From the NCBI GenBank assembly GCA_019677205.1, contig JAAMXY010001868.1:1-17680 (forward strand): a stretch of DNA of 17,680 bases, written 5' to 3'. Below are positions 8,458-17,680 of the stretch, piece after piece. The notes under the pieces were generated by a model. The model was not told where the DNA came from. It saw nothing but the letters and a program-made list of their open reading frames with translations, and ran no database searches. The DNA comes from Pinguiococcus pyrenoidosus. Taxonomy: Eukaryota > Sar > Pinguiophyceae > Pinguiochrysidales > Pinguiochrysidaceae. A program made the translations under genes and the position numbers. Position 1 is the first letter of the stretch; each line of letters begins with the position of its first letter.

Positions 8458-9090
8458 ATGGAGATGCAGCTGAAAGAGAAGTCCAAGGCGGCGTCGAGCA
8501 TGCCTGTCACGATTCCGCAGTACCTCGAGCACGTCTACGCCTTTGCTCAATTTCGCACCGACGAGGTCCGGCGCAGCTACCAGGTGTACGGGGACCACCT
8601 GAATCCCAGTGGAAGCTTGCTAAACGTCACGCTGCCGCGGCGCAGCGCCGCCGCGCTGCTGCCGCTTCGCCTCCGAGGAAGTTCGGCCGTGCTCGACCAT
8701 CTCATGACAGCCTTTGCGTACCCGCACCCTTCAACGGAGGCACGGATTCCCGTTGCCGAGACGCTCGCTACCCTGTGCGTGCTATCTCAGGGCGACCTGG
8801 ATACCAAGATAGAAGTGGTGTACGACATCTTCGACGTCGCAGGTGCCGACGAGATGACCGACGCCGAGCTGGCGCTTCTTATCAAGACGGTCGCCAACGG
8901 GCTTCGTCGCTTGCATCTCATCGACGCCTTAAGTAGCGAGGACGTCTACTACTTGGCCTCGCTGGCTCTTGGCCCCAACGCCACGATTTCTCGACGGCAG
9001 TTTGCCATCTTTGCTCGGCACAACCCATACGTGCGCGAAACGAGGGCAGCAGTACGTCGTGCGCAGCGGGTGGTTACCGTGGCGGCAGAT
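8458..9090 (+). other. N-terminal helical region with two degenerate EF-hand-like loops
   Basis: Part of the giant protein, residues 1 to about 210. YDIFDVAGADEMTDAELALL resembles the helix-loop-helix of calcineurin-B/NCS-type EF-hands. The 12-residue loop (126-137) keeps Asp at position 1 and Glu at position 12 but lacks the middle acidic residues and the Gly. A second loop-like stretch, LALGPNATISRRQF (about 169-182), has the hydrophobic pattern of an EF-hand but no acidic ligands. Calcium binding is therefore doubtful. Confidence 0.5.
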
Positions 9091-12000
9091 GTTTGGCGCC
9101 GAGCGACGAAGTTGGAGCAAGTAAAGGAACCAAAGACCTTTGCTTGTGATAAGAATGCTTTCCTGCTTGCAGAGAAAGACACTTGGATGACGCCGCCCTT
9201 CGTGTGCGGCATCACCCATGCCGGAGAGCTGGCCATAGGGATGAAAGCCAAGAAGCGTCTGCAGGTCGCGTTTGATGTCTTTGTCGACACCTCCGCTCGC
9301 CTGGCCACAGCCGAGGCCTTCGTGCCGGAGAACAAAGTGTTCAGGGTTAAAGTTAGCCTGGGAACGCCGAAGGACGCGCGATTCGCCGTCATCCGATACT
9401 CCTATTCTGCGAAGCGACAGATCGTTACGGCCGAGATGCATGTCAGATTTCCAGACCAAGGTGGCGAGCACCTGATATCGGCCAGCTTCGACGCCGACGA
9501 GAGCGCCTGGAGACGACGTCCTAGGGTGGCGGGCGCTTCTCATCGCCTGGCGATCCTGGACCATCCTACATCTGCTCCGACCCATCCTTTCAAGAACCAC
9601 GTCCGACTCGTGCAAGAGCAGAAGTACGACGCCGTCCTGTTGCTTCAAGGTTTGCCGGCTTTACTTTTCTCTCCAGAAGACGAGAAGAGACATCTGAGCC
9701 GAAGCTCTCTGCGGCAACACGAGATGGACGTTCTGAAGCACTGCGCTGGTTTCGACCCAGATGCCCGATTTGATGATGAGGATGATGATGATGATGTCTT
9801 TGCGATCGGAGAAGTCGCCCTTGGTCGGGTGCATCTTGAATCCCACTGGACAAAGACAGGCTACGCCAGCCTTCAACGCCGCTCTCATGCCTGCGCAGAG
9901 AGGCTGATCAAGTACGCAGCGTCCCGAGCGATCCAGGTGGTGATCATGTTGTCTCCACTTCCGCTGCTTTGGGCTCCGGCGCGGAGGGCGTCGTACCACC
10001 GCGACGAACGCGTAGCTGAAGAAATGAAGAGCGACGAGGAGCCACTGGTGCTGGATGCTTCGTATCGGGGTTTGGAGGAGACGCAGCTGTCCGAGAGCAT
10101 CTTGCGCCCGCTGCTGAAGTGGATGGAGATGGGTCGGACCGCGCTGCTCGTGTGCGGCGGTGCTCCACACATGATGTCCACCACCTGCGTCGCGATCTCA
10201 CGAGAGGTGTTCATGAGCCGCACCTCGACGCCGAAGGGCGCAGCGCTTCGTCAGTTCTGCCCAGGCTCCCTTGGAGATCTCCAGATGGCAAACACCATTC
10301 CAAGGGCAAAAGAGGCGCGGTTCCAGGTGGCGGGGCCTGAGAACTTGTGCTTTGCCATGACGCATCAGGTGCGACCCTTTTGTAGTGGCGCGGTTGAGGT
10401 CACCATGAGACTCTCGGAGAAGCCCTCCGCCCATCTGGCGCTAGTCGCCCTTTGTCGACAGCCGCGAATCCGTTTTGTCGTGCCTCCGACGCTGCGAAGC
10501 ATCTCGGGCACTAGAGCGACGCTGATGATGCAAAGCAACGTCGACGCCACCGTTGAGTTTCGAATTTCCCACGCACTAAACGCGTCGTCGTTGCGGACGA
10601 CGACCGCACAGCTCATGGGCGGCAATCTGGAAGAAATCACGCTGGGATCGATGACCCCAAATTCGTCGCATCGCCTGGAGGTGGCAGCGCTGGGTCGAAG
10701 TGAGAGAAGTTTCGCCTTTGGCATCGAAACCAGCGACGCCGACGCCAGTTGCGTGTTTATGTGCTTTCTCCCCTTTTTTACGCCAGCGAAGCGTCAGACT
10801 TATGACGGCTTAGGCGCGGGGAGCGCCACTCTATCCCAGCTTTGCCGCCCAGGAGACTTCGCCGTAGTGGGGGGAGAGCTTGCTGAGATGTTCGACGAGC
10901 TTCAAGCCGCCGATGGGCACCTGAGAGAACTAATACGTCAGCAGCAACGTCTCGATGGGTGGTGCGTCTGGGTGCGGGAGATGTTTCGAACGGCGACGCA
11001 GAGAGGAGTCCGATCGGATTTGCGTGCCTGCGGCGAAGCAGTGGCACAGAGGGTACCAACCATCGTCGTGCCGCAGCCCAGAGTACCGCGAGGATGTCAC
11101 CCGCTCACGACCGTAATGTACCTGCGGAGTCTCTACCACGACACTTTGGTTCACCCAGCACCTTCCGCGTCGCTCTACAGCCTTCTAGATCGATTGATGG
11201 AGAATTCGAACAGCGACATCGATGTGTCGCCCCTGCTGCACCGCAGCATCAAGCTATCCAGAAACGCACAGCTTCTTTGCGTCGCTTTGGCGCCGAGACA
11301 AGCGCTGGGGCTTTCAAGCGAGTTCACCACCAGAGATGCAGAATGGCTGGACACTGAGCTGAAGGGCGGCGCCCAGAGCGTGATCGTCGTGTTTGACGTT
11401 CCTCTCTTCCAGGCATGCGGCGAACCGGAAATCAAAGGTCTTAAGCTCCTCGTGGACATCTTGTGTGGGACGTCAGCACCGCGGCGCGCTTTCTGTCCAA
11501 GCGAAGGCGACGCCACCGTCGAGAGAGTGATCTATGATGATGCCGACGTCAAACCATGCCTCAAAGTCACGTGTCTCGCTCGTAGCGGCGGCGCTGGCGA
11601 CTTGAGGCCGAACTGGCGACGATCGGGTCGACTTTTCATCAGTTCGCGCGTTGTCAGCGCAAGTCCGCTTTGTCAACTGGACATCCACCCCGGTGGCGCT
11701 CGCCAAACGTTGATTACGAAAGACAAGATTCGGCTACCACTTCGAATTGGCGCTGTGGTCGGAGAAGCGACCTCGACGTCGGTGAAGGTGTTGATCGTAG
11801 CGCAGCTGGACGGCGTGATCAAGATGGAGCTTCGCCGTTCCGCCATCGCCTGTCATTTGCCAGACACCAGACCCTTGCGTCATGTGCTGCACCGCAGATG
11901 CCACGCCGCTGTCCCAGCCGTCTTCGAGTTCTCTAGCTTGACACCCGGAGAGACTTGGCAGATCATTGCATATCCTGGGGGTCAGCACCTAGGTTGTGTT

Positions 12001-15000
12001 AGAACACCAGCAAGCGTTCCGCAAGCCATGACCATTGCCGGCATCTGGGGAGATGGTTTGTCCTCGGCTCATGATCTTGAAGAGGCTGGGGATGGCAACG
12101 CACAAACGACAAGAAGCAGCGACGCCACCGCAACACGTTCGAAGGCAGAGGATTCCATGGTACAAGTCTTCTCCGATCTTGATATGTTCTTTCGTGACAC
12201 TTGAGACGCTTCTGACGCCGTCGGGGTGTTCTTCCAGATACTTCAAAGTCCTCTGACGACGCTGGCGCGACGGCGGCGGCGGACCGACATCTGTGTGTAC
12301 TTGGGCTCCTGCGTGACGCCCCTAAAATCCAACGACAATCCAAAAGTGTCGAACATCATCCAACGCCTCGTTCATGTCGTTTTGGAAGACTATTCAAGGT
12401 GCGCTACTTCTCTTGCGTCGCGGATTCGTCGCACCGCAACGCTGAACTCTAAGATTCTGAACAATCTTACACTAGGAAAAGCAATGATGCGGCGGAAGCA
12501 ATCGCAACTGATGTCACCCCGCAAGAGGAAGGAAAGATCCGGCTTGACGAGGGCAACCCCGGAACAGCAGACGACTCAAGTGCTGACTTCCGCCACATCT
12601 GCGAGCTTCTTCAAGGCGAAGGCGGCAGCATTTCTACGGACATGCCAGCTACCTTGCCGCCAGCAGTGGACATCCTCACGCTGAAGCCCGGAGGGGAGCG
12701 TACTATGCCAAAAGATGCTGCGACCATGGATGCCACAATTCGCACGTCCCGGGCTCAGGTCGTCCATGCACTAAAGATCGAGATGATGAAGTACTTTTGC
12801 GAGCAGCTAAGTCTTCCAACCCGGCGCTGCTGCCTAAGGAGCGGATCGAACATCTTCATGTGGAATCCCTACGACGCCTTCGGCGCCGTCGACCAGATGC
12901 TGCTTCAGGCACAAGTCGCAAAGGCAATCGAAGGCCTCTCGCGCGCCGTTATCGCGGGCGTCGAAGCCGAGCTCAAGGGCGTGCTGCTGCGGACGTCTTT
13001 TGAGATCTACAATGCTTATCGAGAGCGCCTGAATCATATTGACGATGACGTCAGCGACGGCGGCCTCGAGAAGCCAACGACGCCGCAGTTGACGCTACGA
13101 CGCTTTGGACATCTTGGGCTGATCCTCGTAGACGTCTGGGCCAGCGTTTCTAACATCGAGATCAACGCCGGCGACGTTTCGTCCCTCTCATCTACTTACG
13201 ACGGTGACGATGACGACGAGGAGGACGAAGCCAACCTCGGAGACCAAAGCCTGTTGGCGAAGCCCAGTCTCGACTGGCTGCGGCGCCTGGGCAAAGGCGG
13301 AGACGAGTTCTTTAAGGATGTGACGAACCTCTGCATTTGCAGCGCCGTTCCCCTGGTGACGACATCGGCTGGAATCGAGGCCACAGCGGCCGTACGCCAC
13401 TACCTCTGCGGCGTTCCGAGCAAGTTCCAGTGGCGACGACGCGAGGCGGAAGTGCTCCTCATCCTGAAGGCACTCTTCACATGGATGTCAAGGAACCCTC
13501 GGCAGCGCCAAGTGACTCTTTTATGCGGCGGCACGCGCTCTGGCCTCTCGACTCGCATCTTGGACAACAAGACGGGTCTCGTTCTCCACCAACTCTGCGT
13601 TGGCGTCGCCGGCGCCAAAGTGGCGCCGCCGCCTTTTGACACCCGGGGCGTCATCTCCGACAGGTTCAGCTTCGTTCACACGTTGCCGTCGGTCGGCTTG
13701 GTCAACAGCATCGGCGTTGTTACGTTGACGCAGTCGAAGAGATGCTCTCACGCGACGCCCAGGCTGCTGGGACCTCCGACGTCAAGCCAGGCGCCGCGTG
13801 TGTTGCTGGGGCCGATAGTTGGACAGGTGAGGCTGCGAGAGAACGTGGGGCGAGACCTGAGTGACTCGGACACGGCGGAGTCGACACGTGATCGGCGGCT
13901 CGAGAAATTCCTGGTTTGCGCTAGAGTTTTACTAGAGGTCGAGGGCTCTTTAACGCAGATCAAATGCGTCTTGACAGATGTCTTATCTGGTGAGAGCTTC
14001 ACGCAATCGCCCACGACGCAACCGGGGTCGAGGTTGTTGCGCTTCGACTTCGTGGAGCTCCGCTGCCAGCGCCGCTACATCATCCATCTGTTGGGCGTGT
14101 CAGCCTTCGACGGTGACACCGAGCCAAGCGGTGGAGTCGGAGAGCTGATGACGCCAAAGCCAGGCCGCCAAAACCTTGTGGTGGTCTGCGTGGGTGGCGA
14201 TGCTGGCCATGGAGACGATTCCCTGTGGTCCGCCCTGGCCCGGCGCGTGAAGCAACCCTGGCACGGCATCGACCTGTGCCTCCACCTCGGACAGCAGGTG
14301 AACCTTAGCGCGGCGTTCCAAGACGCTTGCGAGCTGCTGCGGCGCGTCCAGTCGCGAGAGAGGCAACGCGGCGTTGTGTCTGGAATGAAAGTTGAGGTTG
14401 AATCCGAGAACCTCAGCGCCGAAGCTGCACAGAAAGCCTTCCTCGATGCCATCAATGCAGACAGAGAGCCCATCGACGACCAGAGCATCCGTGACGCCGA
14501 GGAAGAGGTTCTGGAAAGCTTCCGCGACGTCTATCGACACCACTGGTCCCGGCCCAGCAAGAGCGCCGTGCTCGCTCGCGTGGCCAACTTGATGTTCCCC
14601 GGCGACGCTGATGTCTGCGAAGGCCTGTATCGCCACCGAGGCGCTTGTGACCCCAACGCGGATGTCTCAAGGGAGGAGATAGCCGCGCAAGAACGATGCG
14701 TCCAACTGGCCCAGCAGGTGTTACGAGAGTACCAGCATGCGTTGTGGGACGACGACGACCATTTCGTGTCTCTCTTGCAAGCCAAGGTCGGCTTGCTGTA
14801 CGTTCATGCCCGAGGGCCACCGGAAGTGCTGGAGGCCGTCCTCGGTACCGACCCCACGCTGCTGGTGGTCTGCTCGGAGCTGCCGCTGGTGTGGGAAGAC
14901 GTGAAAAGCGCGCGACGGCAGCAGGACGACCTCGACACCTTCGGTTGGATTGAGCAACACTGGGTTCATCGTCCGAAGCAGGCATGGCATCTGCTTTCGA

Positions 15001-17155
15001 ACCTCCTCCAGTGGCGCCGCGAGCAGCCAGGACGAGAGCTGCTGCTGCTGGCTGGCACCGGCGCCGGCATCTCATGTGGTCTGGATACCTCGGTGATGGA
15101 AGTGGGAAAGGATGTGTCTCCCTGTCGCCAACTTACGGTAGGTCCGATCTCTCGAACGCCGCGACTACTGAATACGCGGAGCCGCGGCGACTTTGGCGTC
15201 TTCCGCTTCGAGCACAAGTTCTTCCCAGAGCTGAACTACGGCGTGTTGGAACTCATTGTGGCGGACAACACCGACCAAGAGGACTCCGAAGCGGCCGTGG
15301 CTGCGCAGCTGCTGAACGCGGAGACCATTCACAACGCGCACGAGCTTGGCAAGTACCTGCGGCCACCGTCATGGCTAGCCGATGTGATCCACTTGGACGG
15401 CGTCCGCCTCGAGCTCAACGACGCACCTAAAGCGGTACTTACGAAGGACGCGCCGACCGCGGCGGCTCTCGAGTACTTTTCCGAAAGTCCGGACTTCTCG
15501 CGAATCTGCATCGACGCCTTCAACGCCAGCCGTCTCCAGCAGCTGCTCAAGAACAAGGAAGAGCGGGTGCTGGCCGCCAAGGATGCCCAACAGCTTCTTG
15601 GGATCTTCAGTCAGACGCTTCAGCAAGTAGTCAAGTCGCTGCCGTCGGAAGTGGCCGGCGTCCTCGCCGTCGTGGAAGACAGCTTCATCTGCCAGAACGC
15701 GCTTCGCCACGGCCTGTCTCGCGTATCCCTACCCGACATCGTGGATCGTGGAGTCAAGCGGTAAGCCATGGAGCAGGGCGCTGTGTGTTGGAGCTGAAGG
15801 ACTGACAACACGAGTATGGGAACCTACACTATCTCTATGTCTGGCATCAGCTTCCCAGCGCTGGTGCGGGAGATCCTCGTCGGTGCTTTGTACTTCCACG
15901 CCGGTAAGATAGGGGCCATCAGACGTTGGCTCGGTGCTCGAAGCAGCGCTCAAGCCGTTCGTTGAGTAGGTGCCAAGTATCAGCAGGCCAAGGAGCATGA
16001 GGACGATTATCATCACCTGGACCGGGAGCGGCTCCAGAGACAGATGCTGAGGAGGAAAGCAGCTGCTGCCGAGGAAGAAAAGGTCTGGATGGTTGCGATG
16101 GAGGTCCATACTCTTTGCCTTTCTAGCATGTTGGCTGACCATCGCTGCTCCCCGTGCCGCAGAGAAAGGAAGAGGCGGAGTTGGCGGCCATTGAAGAGCT
16201 CCGCTTCTACGACGAGAAGGAGTACCACCAGCAGCTGCACCGCTTCCGCGACCGACAGAAGAAGCGGGCGCTAATGGAGGAGGTGCGTCGAGACCATGGC
16301 ATGCCTTCGTCAACATGCGCATGATCAGTGTTGTGAAGGCCCCTGATGACCGTAATCCTCTTCAGGCCGAGAAGCGGGACATGGAAGAGGCCATCAAGAA
16401 GGCGCAGGAAGAGGAGCAGGAAAGAGCGGCGAAGGAGCGAATTGAAGACGAGACAAGGGTAAGATGCCTCGATCGATCCGTTCCGAATCCCAACGCCCAA
16501 CTCCCAACTCCCAACTCCCAACTCCCAACTCCCAACTTCTAACCCCAACATCGCTTCAATCTCTCCACCACTCTGCAATCCTGTCGCGTCGTTCATCCCT
16601 CAGCGACGCCAAGAGGCCGAACGGCTTGAAGCCGCGGAGCAGAAGCTGCTCAACGAACTCGCGGAGGCAGATCCCGACGAGTACGACCGAAGGCTACAGC
16701 AGAGGATGGAGAGGTAACCATCATGAAAGATCGAAGATGCGGATCGTTCTCGAGAGGATGTTCTGCACCGTTTCCTGGACTTCAGCTGTCGCTTGAGCGT
16801 TGGCATGGTACGAACCCAGTAGGCTCATGAAGTGAAAATGAATGCTTTGCCCGGCGCAGGATCCAACGGCAGGAGGAGGCCGAGGTGAAGCCGAAGGAAG
16901 ACCACCGGCGAAGGCAGCTGCTGGACGACTGGGTCGAAGAGCGGGACCGAATCTCGAAGGCCATGGGAAGGTGCGTTGAAGAGTGCGTCCTTTCCAATGA
17001 GGTGGCAAGGTTGAGCTGACGGGGATGACGCGTCGGCTAGGATGTCCTTATTGCCGCCAGCTTTGGACCCGGCGGAAGAATCGGAGGGCTCCGGGAAAGA
17101 CGAAGAGCTTCTGGACAGGGACCTCGGGCAGTTATTGCTTGGCAAGCGACAATGA
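8458..17155 (+). CDS. giant protein: EF-hand-like N-terminus, four tandem PhoD-like pseudophosphatase modules, coiled-coil tail
   Basis: Model of ten exons: 8458-12159, 12238-12398, 12476-15760, 15851-15903, 15970-16082, 16163-16282, 16366-16458, 16604-16713, 16860-16970 and 17041-17155. They total 7863 nt and 2620 aa, with GT-AG introns of 66-146 nt and matching phases. Residues 1-210 are helical with two eroded EF-hand loops. Four modules follow, each an Ig/FnIII-like strand domain plus a region resembling the PhoD-family calcineurin-like fold. Landmarks are FVCGITHAGE, VVGEATSTSVKVL and GPIVGQV for the strand domains, and DICVYLGS, DLCLHLGQQVN, NIFMWNPYDAFGA and CSAVPL for the phosphatase folds. 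The usual metal-ligand motifs are changed in every module, so catalysis is unlikely; a scaffold or ligand-sensing role is inference. The TGA at 12202 lies inside the 78-nt intron 1, which joins frames of the same phase. The least certain junction is 15760|15851. Without it the protein stops at TAA 15762-15764 (2383 aa). No signal peptide or membrane segment was seen. Confidence 0.65.
9190..10460 (+). other. PhoD-like module 1 (degenerate)
   Basis: Strand-rich domain from PPFVCGITHAGE (about residue 245), then a pseudo-catalytic part. YDAVLLLQGLPALL (about 390) sits where PhoD proteins have the D-x-HLGDQ strand. IQVVIMLSPLPLLW matches the later SxVPL strand. LLVCGGAPH (about 563) matches the SGDVH strand, keeping only the His. 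A segment equivalent to WDDHD is not found. An eight-residue acidic run lies at 439-446. Confidence 0.5.
10461..11700 (+). other. PhoD-like module 2 (degenerate)
   Basis: Strand domain from about residue 670 (RFVVPPTLRSISGTRATLMM), then the pseudo-catalytic part. DFAVVGGELAEM (about 800) is at the HLGDQ position and TIVVPQPRVPRG (about 867) at the DDH position. TTRDAEWLDTELKG (about 955-970) resembles the PhoD Q-x-x-WL-x-x-x-L helix, and SVIVVFDVPLF (about 974) the SxVPL strand. No metal ligands remain at the expected places. Confidence 0.5.
11725..13790 (+). other. PhoD-like module 3 (degenerate, interrupted by two introns)
   Basis: This module has the clearest family resemblance. It contains PLRIGAVVGEATSTSVKVL (about residue 1093), TDICVYLGSCV (about 1250; HLGDQ expected), NIFMWNPYDAFGA (from 1413; MWDDHDIFDG-like expected), CSAVPL (about 1575), and TLLCGGTRSGLS (about 1637; SGDVH expected). 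Introns at 12160-12237 and 12399-12475 split the first half. An acidic run of ten residues, with one Gly, lies at 1530-1539. Confidence 0.6.
13800..15300 (+). other. PhoD-like module 4 (degenerate)
   Basis: GPIVGQV (about residue 1733) opens the strand domain. DLCLHLGQQVN (about 1887) is one Asp-to-Gln change from the HLGDQVY-type motif. VYRHHWSRPSKSAVLARVANLMFPGDADV (about 1970-2000) follows the PhoD YRxxWxxP...PxxMxxDDHE pattern with the DDH lost. A helix resembling the YQxxLW segment comes next, then LLVVCSELPLVW, then LLLLAGTGAG (about 2144) in place of SGDVH. Confidence 0.6.
15816..17155 (+). other. coiled-coil exons: C-terminal tail of the giant gene, or a separate small gene
   Basis: Seven short exons encode a Glu/Arg/Lys/Gln-rich helix with motifs such as KYQQAKEHEDDYHHLDRERL, EELRFYDEKEYHQQLHRFRDR and ADPDEYDRRLQQRMER, ending in an acidic tail. 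Exon ends and phases are given under the giant CDS. If this is an independent gene, it could start at ATG 15816 (MGTYTISMSG) or 15837, only about 50-75 bp after TAA 15762-15764, and encode about 260-270 aa. I favour the tail reading. The exon 15970-16082 has a second in-phase donor at 16104 that would add seven residues. Confidence 0.7.
16489..16537. repeat. 7-bp minisatellite inside an intron
   Basis: One CCCAACG followed by six perfect CCCAACT units, lying within the 145-nt intron 16459-16603. On the minus strand it reads AGTTGGG. Confidence 0.95.
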
Positions 17156-17680
17156 ACCTGTGCGTTCATAAACGTGGCGACTTCCGAACCTGCCGATCTG
17201 CCGAACAATTCGCAGCGCCCTGATTGGTCGGCCATCGCGTTGCAGGATTTTGGCGTGGGGGACCAGTCGAATAGGAAAATTTTGAAACAAACTTTTGAAA
17301 CGCCTTCGTCTTCGATTGGGATATTATGGCGGAGACTCCAGGGAGCTCTCATTTCCGAAGTTATTCAGGGCAAATGGGGTGGCGAGGCGTCACCACCTTC
17401 TTGTTGAATTAAGCCTGCGTCGCATTCCAGAAGTAGAACTCCGATTCCAGATCTCAGAAGCTTCGGCTGTGAACCACCTTGGGCACAACGGTGAAGAGTT
17501 GCGTTGAAGCGGCACAGACAGACGACGTGGTGATCGAGGAGATGTCTTTATGACCTAGCCTCGAGTGTACGTCATGCTGCGGCGCGTCCCTTGAACTGCG
17601 AGAAGAAGGACAGGGGTCCTGAGAAACGAGGTGAGGTCCTGCCCTTGCTCTTTCTGCCGCCTCTCAGTGTTCGGGCTGCG
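17156..17680. other. 3' flank, no gene recognised
   Basis: 525 bp after the TGA at 17153-17155. It contains an ATTGG pentamer at 17223-17227 in a GC-box-like setting (GCGCCCTGATTGG), which on the minus strand reads CCAATCAGGGCGC and could belong to a promoter. The stretch around 17260-17320 is more AT-rich. No domain-bearing frame or RNA gene was found. Confidence 0.5.

Noticed and set aside
17174-17507. Small open frames after the giant gene
   Set aside because: They are short, have no domain or splice support, and are interrupted by an AT-rich stretch.

Overview
The window is nuclear DNA from a eukaryote, most likely a protist. It has large GC-rich protein-coding exons and canonical GT-AG introns, mostly 61-90 nt with a few of 145-222 nt. 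Branch-point-like CTAAC/CTGAC and pyrimidine tracts precede the acceptors, and there is no operon structure. An acylated, three-cyclic-nucleotide-domain PKG-type kinase together with short introns would suit a stramenopile or alveolate (SAR) lineage. I cannot fix the group from the sequence alone.

Layout. (1) 197-2656, plus strand: an intronless cyclic-nucleotide-dependent protein kinase, 819 aa, with an N-terminal MGQCNS acylation signal. (2) 2657-3272: convergent 3' intergenic region with a 7-bp minisatellite. (3) 3273-4376, minus strand: a charged helical protein built from six 48-residue repeats. (4) 4377-5301: divergent intergenic/promoter region. (5) 5302-7556, plus strand: a six-exon gene for a DEP - hydrophobic segment - CRAL-TRIO (SEC14-like) protein, 545 aa. 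(6) 7557-8457: intergenic. (7) 8458-17155, plus strand: my ten-exon model encodes about 2620 aa. It has a degenerate EF-hand-like N-terminus, then four divergent tandem modules resembling PhoD-family metallophosphatases whose metal-binding motifs are all eroded, then a charged coiled-coil tail. If the splice across the TAA at 15762 is not used, this becomes a 2383-aa protein followed by a separate small coiled-coil gene. (8) 17156-17680: no gene recognised.

The most unusual item is the giant tandem pseudo-phosphatase. Its modules keep the beta-sandwich plus catalytic-fold landmarks, such as positions equivalent to HLGDQ, WDDHD and SGDVH, but have lost the ligands. This suggests a scaffold or sensor rather than an enzyme. 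The neighbours have a signalling flavour: a cyclic-nucleotide kinase, a membrane/lipid-binding DEP-CRAL-TRIO protein and a degenerate EF-hand. Linkage in a eukaryote is weak evidence that they work together.

All gene models were spliced by eye: donor, acceptor and phase agree and total lengths are multiples of three. Domain names come from recognising motifs, not from a database search.
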